From positions 248,001 to 312,000 of the forward strand of contig NZ_VDZH01000004.1 in NCBI RefSeq assembly GCF_007673235.1: a DNA stretch of 64,000 nucleotides, in the 5' to 3' direction. The notes under the pieces were generated by a model. The model searched no databases. It was given only the letters and a program-made list of their open reading frames with translations, and was not told where the DNA came from. Position numbers and translations under genes: made by a program. Every line of letters begins with the position of its first letter. The first letter of the stretch is position 1. Shown piece after piece: positions 33,081 through 41,675 of this stretch. This stretch comes from Curtobacterium pusillum. Lineage in GTDB: Bacteria > Actinomycetota > Actinomycetes > Actinomycetales > Microbacteriaceae.

Positions 33081-33707
33081 ATGGCAACTGCGAACGACCG
33101 CCTCGTCTGGATCGACTGCGAGATGACGGGCCTCGACCTCGAGGTCGACGAACTCGTCGAGGTGGCCGTGGTCATCACCGACTTCGACCTCGTCCCCGTG
33201 CACCCCGGGTTCGACATCGTGATCAAGCCCGATCAGTCAGCGCTCGACAACATGAACGAGTTCGTGACGAACATGCACACGACCTCGGGCCTCATCGAGG
33301 AGATCCCGAACGGGGTGAGCCTGGCGGACGCCGAGTACCAGGTGCTCGAGTACATCCTCCAGCACGTCCCGGCCGAGGGCACCGCTCCCCTCGCGGGCAA
33401 CACGATCGGCACCGACCGGGCGTTCCTGTCGAAGTACATGCCCCGCGTCGACGGACACCTGCACTACCGCAGCGTCGACGTGTCGAGCATCAAGGAGCTC
33501 TGCCGTCGCTGGTTCCCGCGGGTGTACTTCAACGCCCCGGAGAAGCAAGGCGGGCACCGGGCCCTCGCGGACATCCTCGAGTCGATCCGTGAGCTCGAGT
33601 ACTACCGCCGCGCGGGGTTCGTCGCCGAGCCCGGCCCGAGCACCGACGACGTCCGAGCCGTCCAGGCCGAGGTCGTCGAGAAGTGGGCCCCGCGCCTCGC
33701 GCAGTAG
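33081..33707 (+). CDS. orn: Oligoribonuclease
   Basis: A 208-residue 3'-5' exoribonuclease that degrades di- to oligonucleotides, including pGpG from cyclic-di-GMP breakdown. DEDDh motifs are visible: VWIDCEMTGLDLEVDELVEVA, GNTIGTDRAFLSKYMP, YRSVDVSSIKEL and HRALADILESIRELEYYR. TAGGAT (33068-33073) ends 7 nt before the ATG, so the mRNA is probably leaderless and its promoter lies just behind the palindrome array. Confidence 0.96.
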   Translation: MATANDRLVWIDCEMTGLDLEVDELVEVAVVITDFDLVPVHPGFDIVIKPDQSALDNMNEFVTNMHTTSGLIEEIPNGVSLADAEYQVLEYILQHVPAEGTAPLAGNTIGTDRAFLSKYMPRVDGHLHYRSVDVSSIKELCRRWFPRVYFNAPEKQGGHRALADILESIRELEYYRRAGFVAEPGPSTDDVRAVQAEVVEKWAPRLAQ

Positions 33708-33773
33708 TGGTCCGACCCGGCTCCGGCATGTACTACTATTGAGTGGTCGCGCCGGTCAGCCGGTCCGAACATG

Positions 33774-33849
33774 GTGGATATAGCTCAGTTGGTAGAGCGC
33801 CTGGTTGTGGTCTAGGAGGTCGCGGGTTCGAGACCCGTTATTCACCCCA
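33774..33849 (+). tRNA. tRNA-His (anticodon GTG)
   Basis: GTGGATA pairs with TATTCAC, the D-arm is GCTCAGTTGGTAGAGC, the anticodon loop is TTGTGGT with GTG, and the T-arm has GGGTTCGAGACCC. C73 and CCA are encoded (33846-33849). The extra G-1 typical of tRNA-His is G33773. Confidence 0.96.
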
Positions 33850-33868
33850 GTGCTGATGCAGATCAGCC

Positions 33869-33899
33869 GATGGCCCCGGTCCGATGGACCGGGGCCATC
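33869..33899 (+). terminator. Hairpin terminator after tRNA-His
   Basis: Perfect 14-bp arms (GATGGCCCCGGTCC and its complement) around GAT, followed by TTCGTC. Confidence 0.8.
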
Positions 33900-33971
33900 T
33901 TCGTCAGCAGCACGTGCATACGACATGTGTAAAATTCCGCATCTGCCACGTCGGGGTGGTTAACTTCCGTC

Positions 33972-34493
33972 GTGTTCACCGCAATTGGCAAGATGTGGCC
34001 CCGTCTCCTCCGCGATCACTGGGTCAACTCGATCTGCGCGTCACGTCTGATCCCGAACCAGGTTCGCTTCGCGTTCCTTCGGATGGCGGGTCTGCGTCTG
34101 CGTCGCAGCACGATCTACCAGGGCGTCGAGTGGTTCGGGAGCGGTCGGGTGACTTTCGAACGTGGGGTCACCCTCAACCGCGGCGTCGTGGTGAACCACA
34201 GCGGCGGACTGCACATGGGGGAGAACTCCGGACTCGGTCCCGGCACGCTGATCATCACTGCGACGCACGAGGTCGGACCAGCGGCGAAGCGCTGGGGTCG
34301 CGGCACCAGCACCCGTGTCGTGATCGGTCGCGGGGTGTGGGTGGGAGCAAACGTGACCATCCTCCCCGGCGTGCGCATCGGCGACGGGTGCATCATCGGA
34401 GCGGGCGCCGTCGTCACACGCGACTGTCGCCCCCACACCGTCTACGTGGGCGTCCCCGCCAGGCCGGTCCGCGAGCTCGACCCGACGCCGTGA
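33972..34493 (+). CDS. Left-handed beta-helix acyltransferase
   Basis: A 173-residue hexapeptide-repeat acetyltransferase of the WcaF/maltose-acetyltransferase type. Repeats are seen from about residue 55 (FERGVTLNRGVVVNHSGGLHMG) and again RVVIGRGVWVGANVTILPGVRIGDGCIIGAGAVVTRD, ending with VGVPARPVREL. Such enzymes O-acetylate surface sugars. The start GTG 33972 has TAACTT 5 nt upstream. The upstream 70 bp (TGTAAAATTCC, GGTTAACTT) is unusually A+T-rich for this window. The gene lies right behind a tRNA, hinting at acquisition. Confidence 0.88.
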   Translation: MFTAIGKMWPRLLRDHWVNSICASRLIPNQVRFAFLRMAGLRLRRSTIYQGVEWFGSGRVTFERGVTLNRGVVVNHSGGLHMGENSGLGPGTLIITATHEVGPAAKRWGRGTSTRVVIGRGVWVGANVTILPGVRIGDGCIIGAGAVVTRDCRPHTVYVGVPARPVRELDPTP

Positions 34494-34531
34494 AGGACCC
34501 TCCCTGCGCGGTGTGGGACGATCCTCGCGTG

Positions 34532-34876
34532 ATGGAGATGTCGCTCGACGACTTCGAGCAGCTCGTGACCGACGAACTCGACCTGCTGCCCGACGAGATG
34601 GTCGACGGGCTCGACAACGTGGTGTTCGTCGTCGAGGATGAACCGGAGGACGGCTCCGACCTGTTCGGCGTGTACGACGGCATCGCGGCGACCGAACGCG
34701 GGCAGTACGGCTTCGGCGAGCTCCCGGACCGGATCGTGGTGTTCCGGAAGCAGCACCTCGCGGAGTGCGACACCGTCGAGGAACTCAAGGACGAGGTGCA
34801 CACCACCCTCGTCCACGAGATCGGGCACTTCTACGGGATCGACGACGAGCGGCTGCACGAGCTCGGCTGGGCGTAG
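34532..34876 (+). CDS. Small metallopeptidase-like protein (HExxH)
   Basis: A 114-residue protein of the minimal metallopeptidase family. MEMSLDDFEQLVTDELDLLPDEMVDGLDNVVFVVED is the typical N-terminus. TTLVHEIGHFYGIDDERLHELGW contains HEIGHFYGIDD, an HExxHxxGxxD zinc motif. Start ATG 34532 is chosen from family length; GTG 34529 and GTG 34490 (overlapping the previous stop) are also in frame. The substrate is unknown. Confidence 0.88.
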   Translation: MEMSLDDFEQLVTDELDLLPDEMVDGLDNVVFVVEDEPEDGSDLFGVYDGIAATERGQYGFGELPDRIVVFRKQHLAECDTVEELKDEVHTTLVHEIGHFYGIDDERLHELGWA

Positions 34877-34913
34877 CGAGCCGCACGGCGCAGCCTCCCC
34901 GCAGCGCCCGGCA

Positions 34914-35070
34914 CCCGAGTTTCGGGCTCAGCGACATTCCTCGGGTCCACGCGCGCGAGAACTGTCGCTCACCGCGAGAACTCGCGCCGCGCCCGCCGCG
35001 CGCGACGCACCCGCCGCGCGCCGCCCGCCGCCCGCCGCGCGCGCCGCGCCCGCCGCCCGCCGCCGTCGCA
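34914..35070. repeat. Family C repeat copy and GC-only low-complexity tract
   Basis: At 34914-34985 a degenerate copy of the CGAG(T/A)CTCGGG...GCGACA element runs into CGAGAACTGTCGCTCA. From about 34986 to 35070 the DNA is almost purely CCGCC/CGCG units. The stretch lies between convergent genes and holds no credible coding sequence. Confidence 0.75.
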
Positions 35071-35079
35071 GCCCCGCCC

Positions 35080-36348
35080 TCAGAACCGCGTCGGCCCCAC
35101 CTCGTGGTACTTCTCCCACGCGTCCACCGGCCCCCGCCCGTGCAGCACGTACTCCCCCACGAGCCGCTCCTTGTAGACCGCCGGGTTGTGCGACGCCACG
35201 ACCCTCGCGTTCCGCCAGTGCCGGTCCAACGCCCGGGTGCGATCGGCGGCAGAGGCCCCGCCGACCTCGAACATCTCGGAGCACGATCGGAGCACCCGCG
35301 GCCCGATCTCGATCTGCGCCTGGTACACGGCGTTCTCGGCAGCGTCGAGCAGCGCGTGGTCGACCCCGGACCCGGGCACGTTCGTCGCGACGACCTCGTC
35401 GAGCAGTCCCGCCGCGGCGACGACGAGCGAGCGGGCGGTGAACGCCCCGGCGGAGAGCCGCCCGAGGACCGCGAGCACCTGCGGATCGTCCCCCGGCCGG
35501 GCGGCGTTCGCGTGGATGTACGTCCGGGTCCGCGGTCGCACGAACGCCACGGCATCGTCGACGACCGCCTGCCCGATCCCCGCGAGCACGGCCAGCAGGT
35601 ACAGCTGGTAGAAGGCCTGGATGTGCGACAACGGTGCGTCCTTGTAGGCCGAAACCACGGAAGGATCGATGCTCACGCCCGAGAAGACCGTCGTCCCCGA
35701 CGCCGTGAGCCGCTGCCCGAAGCCGTCCCAGTCGTCGACGCTCGTCACGCCGGGCGCGTCGACCGGCACGGCGAACGTGACGCGGTCGCCGGAGCGGTCC
35801 GCGGCCAGGTAGATCCAGTCGGCGTAGAGCGTGCCCGTCGAGTAGAACTTCCGTCCGTCCAGTCGGAGCGACCCGGAACCGGCAGGCGTCACCGTCGTCG
35901 AGATGTCGGCGAGCGTCGTCCCGGTCCGCTCCGAGGTCGCGTTCCCGACGATCGCTCCGTCGACGATCCGCTGCAGCCACTCGTCGCGCGACGCGGAGTC
36001 GGATCGGAGGAGCACCAGCTCGGTGTAGCCGAAGTGCCCGCGCCACAGGTGCGCGATGTTCGAGTCAGCGGCCGCCAGGTCGGCCACGAGGTGCGCGAGT
36101 TCGACCAGGGTCACGCCGAAGCCACCGCGATCCTCCGGCACGCGCAGCCGCCCGAACCCGGCGTCGGCGAGCGCGCGGACCTCGTCGTGCGGCATCGGCC
36201 GGTCACCAGGGGTTCCAGAGGCGAGCTCACGCTCGACCGCGCCGTCGCGGATGGTCGCGAACACGGGTGCGAATCGCGCCCGCAGGGTGACCAGGCGGTC
36301 GGCCGGGAGGCCCGTCCCGCGCCCGTCGGTCGAGGTCGCCGCCGTCAT
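35080..36348 (-). CDS. Acyl-CoA-dehydrogenase-fold flavin monooxygenase (DszC/SfnB-like)
   Basis: A 422-residue flavoprotein. DEVRALADAGFGRLRVPEDRGGFG, NIAHLWRGHFGYTELVLL, NATSERTGTT and FYSTGTLYADWIYLAA are typical of the group that includes dibenzothiophene monooxygenase DszC and SfnB rather than true acyl-CoA dehydrogenases. It probably uses reduced FMN delivered by a separate reductase. Start 36348 overlaps the stop of the upstream monooxygenase gene by 4 bp. The pair suggests two-step oxidation of an organosulfur compound or amine. Confidence 0.9.
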   Translation of the reverse strand: MTAATSTDGRGTGLPADRLVTLRARFAPVFATIRDGAVERELASGTPGDRPMPHDEVRALADAGFGRLRVPEDRGGFGVTLVELAHLVADLAAADSNIAHLWRGHFGYTELVLLRSDSASRDEWLQRIVDGAIVGNATSERTGTTLADISTTVTPAGSGSLRLDGRKFYSTGTLYADWIYLAADRSGDRVTFAVPVDAPGVTSVDDWDGFGQRLTASGTTVFSGVSIDPSVVSAYKDAPLSHIQAFYQLYLLAVLAGIGQAVVDDAVAFVRPRTRTYIHANAARPGDDPQVLAVLGRLSAGAFTARSLVVAAAGLLDEVVATNVPGSGVDHALLDAAENAVYQAQIEIGPRVLRSCSEMFEVGGASAADRTRALDRHWRNARVVASHNPAVYKERLVGEYVLHGRGPVDAWEKYHEVGPTRF

Positions 36349-37766
36349 GCGGTCACCTCCACGGCACGTGCGGCCTCCGCGACGCCGCTCGCGCCGCCCG
36401 TGAACGCGCCGCGCCAGCGCCTTGCCGGGTGGGAGTCCGGCAGCTGCGCGTGCCCGAAGAGCTTCTCGCGCAGGGTCCCCTCGCGGTACTCGGACTGCAT
36501 CAGCCCGCGATCCTGCAGGGTCGGCGCGATGTGGTCGACGAACTCCTCGTAGGAGCCGGGCAGGGTCCAGTTGATGACGTTCACCCCGTCGACGCCGACG
36601 CGCTGCCAGCCAGCGAGTTCGTCGGCGATCTGGTCGGGCGTGCCGACGACCCGGGCACGGAGCTTGGCGGACAGGCGGGCGAGGTCGGCGATCGTGGGTT
36701 CGCGGTCCCCGGCGGCCTCGCGGAGCCACTGCAGGTGCGACTGTCCGGCGTGGGTGCGGACCTCGGACAGCGGGGTGTCCGGGTCGAGCGCTTCGCCGGT
36801 GTCCGGGTCGAAGCCGAGGTTCGAGTGCACCAGGAATCCGTCGGCCGCGAGGTACTCGTCGATCTCGGCTTCCTTGGCCTTCGCCTCGGCCTCGGTGGAC
36901 CCGGTGATGAAGGTGAGCCCGAGGAAGAAGGCGATGTCCTCCCGCCGGCGCCCGGCTGCCTGGGCGAGGTCGCGGGTCTCGCGGATGAGCTGCTCGGTGG
37001 CGTCCCGGTTCGAGGTGAGGATGAACTGGGCCTCGGCGTTCCGCGCGGCGAAGGCCCGGCCGGCCGGCGAGGACCCCGCCTGGAAGAGCACGGGCGTCCG
37101 CTGTGGTGACGGCGCGGACAGGTGCGGGCCCTGCACGTCGTAGCGCTTCCCGTGGTGGTCGATGCGGTGCACCTTCGACGGGTCCGCGTACCCGAGCACC
37201 GGGTCCTTCAGCACGGCGCCGTCCTCCCAGGAACCCTCCCAGAGCTTCGCGCAGACCTCGAGGTACTCCTCGGCCCAGACGTAGCGTTCGTCGTGTTCCT
37301 CGAGGCGGTCCTGCCCGAAGTTCCGGGCGGCGCTGTCGAGCGCACTCGTGACGACGTTCCAGCCGATCCGGCCCCGGGTGATGTGGTCGAGGGTGGAGAC
37401 CTTGCGGGCGAAGTCGAACGGGTGCGACTGGATGACGCTCGAGGTGAACGCGAGCCCGAGGTGCTCCGTCGACACGGCGAGCGCGGAGAGCAGCACCGAC
37501 GGGTCGTTCGAGGGGATCTGCAGCCCCTCGCGGAGGTTCGTCGAGTAGTCGCCGCGCGCCGGGCCGTACGTGCCGACGACGTCCGCGAAGAACATCGCGT
37601 CGAACTTCCCGCGCTCGAGGGTCTTCGCGAGGTCGGTCCACAGCGTCACGTCGTCGAAGTCCGTCTGGCGGGCGTCCGGGTGGCGCCACAGCCCGTGCTG
37701 GATGTGCGACGTCGTGTTCATGACGAAGGCCGCGAAGCGCAGCGGGCGGTTCGGTGCATCGCTCAT
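36345..37766 (-). CDS. Flavin-dependent monooxygenase of the NtaA/SnaA/DszA (LLM) family
   Basis: A 473-residue luciferase-like enzyme. RFAAFVMNTTSHIQHGLWRHPDARQ, LERGKFDAMFFADVVG, GLAFTSSVIQSHPFDFARKVSTLDHITRGRIGWNVVTS and PVLFQAGSSPAGRAFAA are the hallmarks of nitrilotriacetate monooxygenase component A and the sulfone monooxygenase DszA. It needs FMNH2. Start 37766 gives MSDAPNRP; ATG 37775 is also open. Transcribed divergently from the symporter gene, 89 bp away. Confidence 0.92.
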   Translation of the reverse strand: MSDAPNRPLRFAAFVMNTTSHIQHGLWRHPDARQTDFDDVTLWTDLAKTLERGKFDAMFFADVVGTYGPARGDYSTNLREGLQIPSNDPSVLLSALAVSTEHLGLAFTSSVIQSHPFDFARKVSTLDHITRGRIGWNVVTSALDSAARNFGQDRLEEHDERYVWAEEYLEVCAKLWEGSWEDGAVLKDPVLGYADPSKVHRIDHHGKRYDVQGPHLSAPSPQRTPVLFQAGSSPAGRAFAARNAEAQFILTSNRDATEQLIRETRDLAQAAGRRREDIAFFLGLTFITGSTEAEAKAKEAEIDEYLAADGFLVHSNLGFDPDTGEALDPDTPLSEVRTHAGQSHLQWLREAAGDREPTIADLARLSAKLRARVVGTPDQIADELAGWQRVGVDGVNVINWTLPGSYEEFVDHIAPTLQDRGLMQSEYREGTLREKLFGHAQLPDSHPARRWRGAFTGGASGVAEAARAVEVTA

Positions 37767-37855
37767 GCGTTCCATGTTCCCCGTCGCGGCGTCACCGGAG
37801 GCCATGACGTGACCTCGCGTTACGCCGGGTGTTCCACGCACTGCGGGACCCGACC

Positions 37856-39241
37856 ATGCTCCTGAGGGTGCCGAACCCGACAACCGCAGCCGCGCCTCCA
37901 GTCCGTTCCACCGCACCGTCCACCAACGCGACCCGCCGTCGTGTCGCCCTGGCGTCCTTCGTCGGCACGACCGTCGAGTACTACGACTTCTACCTGTACG
38001 CGACCGCGTCCGCGCTCGTCTTCGCGCCCACCTTCTTCCCGACCGTGACGCCGGCCGTCGGCGTGATCGCGTCGTTCGCGACCTACGGCGTCGGGTTCGT
38101 CGCCCGGCCGCTCGGCGGGATCATCGCCGGTCACCTGGGTGACCGGATCGGGCGGAAGAAGCTGCTCGTCGCGTCGCTCGTGCTGATGGGGATCGCGTCG
38201 ACGCTGATCGGTGTGGTGCCCTCGGCGGCGACCATCGGCGTCGGTGCGGTCGTCGCCCTGGTGTTCCTGCGGCTGCTGCAGGGCGTCGCCGCAGGGGCGG
38301 AGTGGGGCGGGTCGGCGCTGCTGTCCGTCGAGCACGCGCCGGAACGGCACCGCGGCCTGTTCGGGGCGTTCACACAGATGGGGTCGGCGGGCGGGATGCT
38401 GCTCGCGACCGGTGTCTTCACGCTCGTGCGGCTGCTGCTCGGCAACGAGGTGTTCCTGGCCTGGGGCTGGCGGCTGCCGTTCCTGTTCTCCGCCGTGATC
38501 GTCGCCGTCGGGCTCGTGATCCGGCTCGGTGTGCAGGACGCGCCCGTCTTCCAGGAGCTGCGCGCTTCCGGGAACATCGAGCGGTTCCCGGTCTGGCAGG
38601 CGATCCGGAAGCACCCGCGGTCGATCCTGGTCACGGCCGGGCTGCGGCTCGTGCAGCCCGCGCTCTACTCGATCCTGACGACGTACTCGCTGACCTACCT
38701 GCTGGCGAAGCGGGGCGAGGAAGGGTCGGCCGCCGGGCTCCAGGCCGTGCTCGTCATCTCCGCGGTGTCGCTCGTGTCGACGCCGTTCTGGGGGTGGCTG
38801 TCCGACCGGGTCGGCCGGCGTGTCCTGACGATCTGGTCGGCGGTGGGGATCGCCGTGCTCATCTGGCCGTTCTTCGCGTTCCTCGACGCGGGGCCGCTCG
38901 TACTCCTGCCGCTCGTCGCGCTGATCGGGATGTGCGTGTTCCACGACAGCATCTACGGGCCGCAGGCCGCCTGGTTCGCCGAGCAGTTCCCGACCGGTCG
39001 GCGCTACTCGGGGATGTCGCTCGGGTACCAGATCGGGTCGATCTTCTCCGTCGGGCTGACGCCGCTGCTGGCCGCCGTGTTCGTCGAGCTCGGTGGGGGC
39101 TCGCCGTGGATCCTGTGCGGGTACCTCGGGGTGTACGCGGTGCTCTCGATCGTGGCGGCGGTGTTCGCGGTGGATCCGGTGGCTGCGGCGCGGCGGACGG
39201 AGCGGGTCGGCGCTAGCGCGGCTGGGCGAGTCTCGGGCTGA
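37856..39241 (+). CDS. MFS metabolite:proton symporter (ShiA/ProP type)
   Basis: A 461-residue transporter with 12 helices. ASFVGTTVEYYDFYLYATASAL at the N-terminus is characteristic of the metabolite:H+ symporter family (ProP, KgtP, ShiA), and GHLGDRIGRKKLLVASLVLMG is motif A. It probably imports the compound attacked by the two divergent monooxygenases. The start ATG 37856 has GGGA 8 nt upstream; GTG 37868 is an alternative. The leader codons at 37891-37906 contain half of a family-A repeat (CGCCTCCAGTCCGTTCC). The last codons and stop lie inside a family-C repeat. Confidence 0.9.
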   Translation: MLLRVPNPTTAAAPPVRSTAPSTNATRRRVALASFVGTTVEYYDFYLYATASALVFAPTFFPTVTPAVGVIASFATYGVGFVARPLGGIIAGHLGDRIGRKKLLVASLVLMGIASTLIGVVPSAATIGVGAVVALVFLRLLQGVAAGAEWGGSALLSVEHAPERHRGLFGAFTQMGSAGGMLLATGVFTLVRLLLGNEVFLAWGWRLPFLFSAVIVAVGLVIRLGVQDAPVFQELRASGNIERFPVWQAIRKHPRSILVTAGLRLVQPALYSILTTYSLTYLLAKRGEEGSAAGLQAVLVISAVSLVSTPFWGWLSDRVGRRVLTIWSAVGIAVLIWPFFAFLDAGPLVLLPLVALIGMCVFHDSIYGPQAAWFAEQFPTGRRYSGMSLGYQIGSIFSVGLTPLLAAVFVELGGGSPWILCGYLGVYAVLSIVAAVFAVDPVAAARRTERVGASAAGRVSG

Positions 39242-39317
39242 GCGACAGTTTTCGCGCTCCGCGGCCCGAGAACTGTCGGCTCACGCGAGACTCGGGGCAG
39301 CTCACGCGAGACTCGGG
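39227..39317. repeat. Family C inverted repeat at the end of the symporter gene
   Basis: CGAGTCTCG (39227-39235) pairs with CGAGACTCG (39286-39294), inner arms ACAGTT / AACTGT pair, and a second CGAGACTCG follows at 39306-39314. It spans the symporter stop and ends 9 bp before the stop of the convergent small gene, so it may terminate both. Confidence 0.75.
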
Positions 39318-39325
39318 CGCCCGGG

Positions 39326-39460
39326 TCAGTAGTCGGGATCCCGGCGATCCTGGTCCTGCCACGGCAGCATCCTGCCGGCGACGAGGGACAGGAACCCGCC
39401 GAACACGAACACGAGGGCAACCGCCCACCAGGGGTTCCGCCGCTGCTGCTGGTCGCTCAT
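39326..39460 (-). CDS. Small single-span membrane protein, 44 residues
   Basis: The minus-strand frame from ATG 39460 reads MSDQQQRRNPWWAVALVFVF followed by GGFLSLVAGRMLPWQDQDRR and DPDY. One transmembrane helix (about residues 12-30) is flanked by charged ends. TACCGT lies 6 nt before the ATG, the same leaderless arrangement as larger genes here, which supports expression. Function unknown. Confidence 0.6.
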   Translation of the reverse strand: MSDQQQRRNPWWAVALVFVFGGFLSLVAGRMLPWQDQDRRDPDY

Positions 39461-39658
39461 GCGCTCACGGTAACGGGTCGGCCAGCGCCGGAACAGCTCA
39501 CCGCCCGGAGGACAGGCTCACCCGGCAGCGGTGTCGCCGCAGCGTTGCTGCTTCCCGCAAAGTCATCGAGGAACTCTCGCAACCCACGCCCGAACGGCAG
39601 TACGGTCCGGGGAACAGCCTGACCCGAGGCTGCGAGAAGCCGACCCGAAGGCGACCCG

Positions 39659-40066
39659 ATGATCGAGCACGACGAACGACGGCTCCGCACCTGGCGCATT
39701 GCGCGGGACGGAACGGGGGCAACACGGATCTCCCCCGTCACCTGGGGCGGGGCGGCGCTCGCGATGGTCGCGCCCTCGGTGATCGAACGCGACACCGACG
39801 AGCCGGAGGCGGACACCGTTATCCTGCCCGTCGTCGGTGACCGGGTGCACTACGCGAGCGGCTCCGGCCACCTCGTGGGGCTGCAGGGCGTCGTCGTTAC
39901 GGACGACCACGGGCCGGACCTGCCCTCGGGGCTCCGGTACGTCCTGTTCGACGGCGAAGAGTGGCCCAAGGTCGTCGCAGTGGGGGCTCTCGACCGGATC
40001 GGCTTCCCGAGTCGTGTCGAGGTCGCACAGCACCTCCGTCGTCTCGAGGTGATTCCGGGGCGCTGA
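39659..40066 (+). CDS. Unknown protein, 135 residues
   Basis: A soluble protein (HDERRLRTWRIARDGTGATRI, VILPVVGDRVHYASGSGHLVGLQGVVVTDDHG, YVLFDGEEWPKVVAVGAL). The DRVHYAS...GVVV...VLFDG pattern suggests a small SH3- or KOW-like barrel, but this is only an impression. There is no obvious ribosome-binding site; ATG 39659 is the only start giving this length. Slightly different codon choice from neighbours. Confidence 0.6.
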   Translation: MIEHDERRLRTWRIARDGTGATRISPVTWGGAALAMVAPSVIERDTDEPEADTVILPVVGDRVHYASGSGHLVGLQGVVVTDDHGPDLPSGLRYVLFDGEEWPKVVAVGALDRIGFPSRVEVAQHLRRLEVIPGR

Positions 40067-40190
40067 GCACTGCATCGCCCGGAAGATCGTCGAGCCGCTG
40101 GTGAGGATCAGCCGCGTTCTCTCCCCGGCAGGGGCGCTCCGAGCAGGAAGGCGTCGTACGCGGCCCGGACGTCAGCGTCGACCGTGGGTG

Positions 40191-40694
40191 TCAGGTGACG
40201 GTCCCGGCTGGTCGCTCCCCCGCGCCGGTGATCCCGCGCGTCGCATCGTGGTGCGCGTCGGCGCCCGTCAGCCAGCGCTCGAGCACTTCGCGGATCTGGT
40301 CGAGCTCCGCATCGGTCGGGCCCAAGGAGTCCAGCCGCTGCGGGTTGAACGCGTTGACCAGGGTCTCGCGAGGGATCCCGTCCGCGCCCCGCCAGTCGAT
40401 CGACGGGAACCGGTGCACCATCAGGATGCGGTCACGGGCGATCCGCGTCGAGAACGTGTAGTCCCGCACCACCAGCTCGTCGCCCCGCAGCTCGACCCGG
40501 GCACGCACCCCACGGGACAGCACGAGCGACGCTGCCACCAGCAGTGCTGCACTGACCGGCCAGGCGCTCCGTTGTGCGAGCGGCAGCGTGACGGCCACCG
40601 CGACGGCGATGGCGGACCCGACCTGCATCGCCAGGCGCAATCGACGCGGAGCCCGGAGGATCCGGGCAGGCAGTTGCTTGCTCACGTGGACCAT
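40191..40694 (-). CDS. Membrane protein with PH-like domain
   Basis: A 167-residue protein. A basic N-terminus (RILRAPRRLRLAM) is followed by a helical hairpin of two membrane segments (about residues 23-60). Then comes a cytoplasmic region (RVELRGDELVVRDYTFSTRIARDRI) typical of small bacterial PH-domain proteins. The start is ATG 40694, or GTG 40685. Function unknown. Confidence 0.7.
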   Translation of the reverse strand: MVHVSKQLPARILRAPRRLRLAMQVGSAIAVAVAVTLPLAQRSAWPVSAALLVAASLVLSRGVRARVELRGDELVVRDYTFSTRIARDRILMVHRFPSIDWRGADGIPRETLVNAFNPQRLDSLGPTDAELDQIREVLERWLTGADAHHDATRGITGAGERPAGTVT

Positions 40695-40794
40695 CCAACC
40701 GCAACCGCAACGGCCACCGCTCCCGCACTCGCACCCGGGACGGCGCACCGGGGCGCGGCCACGCCTGGCCGCACCCCGGCACGCACATCAGCGG

Positions 40795-41631
40795 TCAGCT
40801 GCGGATGAACGCGAGGATGTCGGGATTGATGACGTCGGCGTGCGTGGTCAGCATGCCGTGCGGGTACCCCTCGTAGATCTTGAGCGTGGAGTCACCGAGC
40901 AGTTCGGCCTGCTTCAGGGCCGCGTCCCTGTACGGCACGACCTGGTCGTCGTCACCCTGCAGGACGAGGACGGGCACGGTGATGGCCCGCAGGTCCTCGG
41001 TCTGGTCCGTCTCCGAGAAGGCCTTGATGCCCTCGTGGTGGGCCAGGGCGCTGCCCGTCATGCCCTGCCGCCACCAGTTGGCGATGACCGGCTCCGACGG
41101 CGTCGCACCGTCACGGTTGAAGCCGTAGAACGGGCCGGAGGCGACGGCCTGGAAGAACTCGGCCCGGTTGGCGGCGAGTGCAGCGCGGAACCCGTCGAAG
41201 ACCGAGATGTCGGTGCCGTCGGGGTTCGCGTCGGTCTTGACCATCAGCGGCGGGACGGCGGACACGAGGACGGCCTTCGCGACCCGGCCCTGCGGCTGGC
41301 CGTACTTCGCGACGTAGCGGGCGACCTGGCCGCCACCGGTGGAGTGGCCGACGTGGATCGCGTCGTGCAGGTCGAGGTGCTCGACGACGGCGGACACGTC
41401 GCTCGCGTAGTGGTCCATGTCGTGGCCGGTACCGATCTGCGACGAGCGGCCGTGCCCGCGTCGGTCGGTCGCGATGACCCGGAAGCCCTCGGCCAGGAAG
41501 TACAGCATCTGCGCGTCCCAGTCGTCGGAGGACAGCGGCCAGCCGTGGTGGAAGACGATGGGCTGCGCGTCGGCGTCGCCCCAGTCCTTGAAGTAGATCT
41601 CTGCACCGTCGTCGGTGGTCACGTAACCCAT
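40795..41631 (-). CDS. Alpha/beta hydrolase, non-haem chloroperoxidase/arylesterase type
   Basis: A 278-residue serine hydrolase. HHGWPLSSDDWD forms the oxyanion region, GHSTGGGQVARYVA carries the nucleophile Ser (about residue 97), QGDDDQVVPY the acid and GYPHGML the histidine. This is the cofactor-free bromo/chloroperoxidase-esterase group. AGGAG lies 5 nt before ATG 41631. It is downstream of another alpha/beta hydrolase (44 bp gap), likely one operon. Natural substrate unknown. Confidence 0.92.
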   Translation of the reverse strand: MGYVTTDDGAEIYFKDWGDADAQPIVFHHGWPLSSDDWDAQMLYFLAEGFRVIATDRRGHGRSSQIGTGHDMDHYASDVSAVVEHLDLHDAIHVGHSTGGGQVARYVAKYGQPQGRVAKAVLVSAVPPLMVKTDANPDGTDISVFDGFRAALAANRAEFFQAVASGPFYGFNRDGATPSEPVIANWWRQGMTGSALAHHEGIKAFSETDQTEDLRAITVPVLVLQGDDDQVVPYRDAALKQAELLGDSTLKIYEGYPHGMLTTHADVINPDILAFIRS

Positions 41632-41675
41632 GGTTGCTCCTGTGCGTGTTCTGCGGTCGTGGTGTCGGTGGGTGG

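Noticed and set aside
34986-35070. CRISPR- or origin-like repeat
   Set aside because: It is only CCG/CGCG low-complexity sequence without repeated units of defined length.
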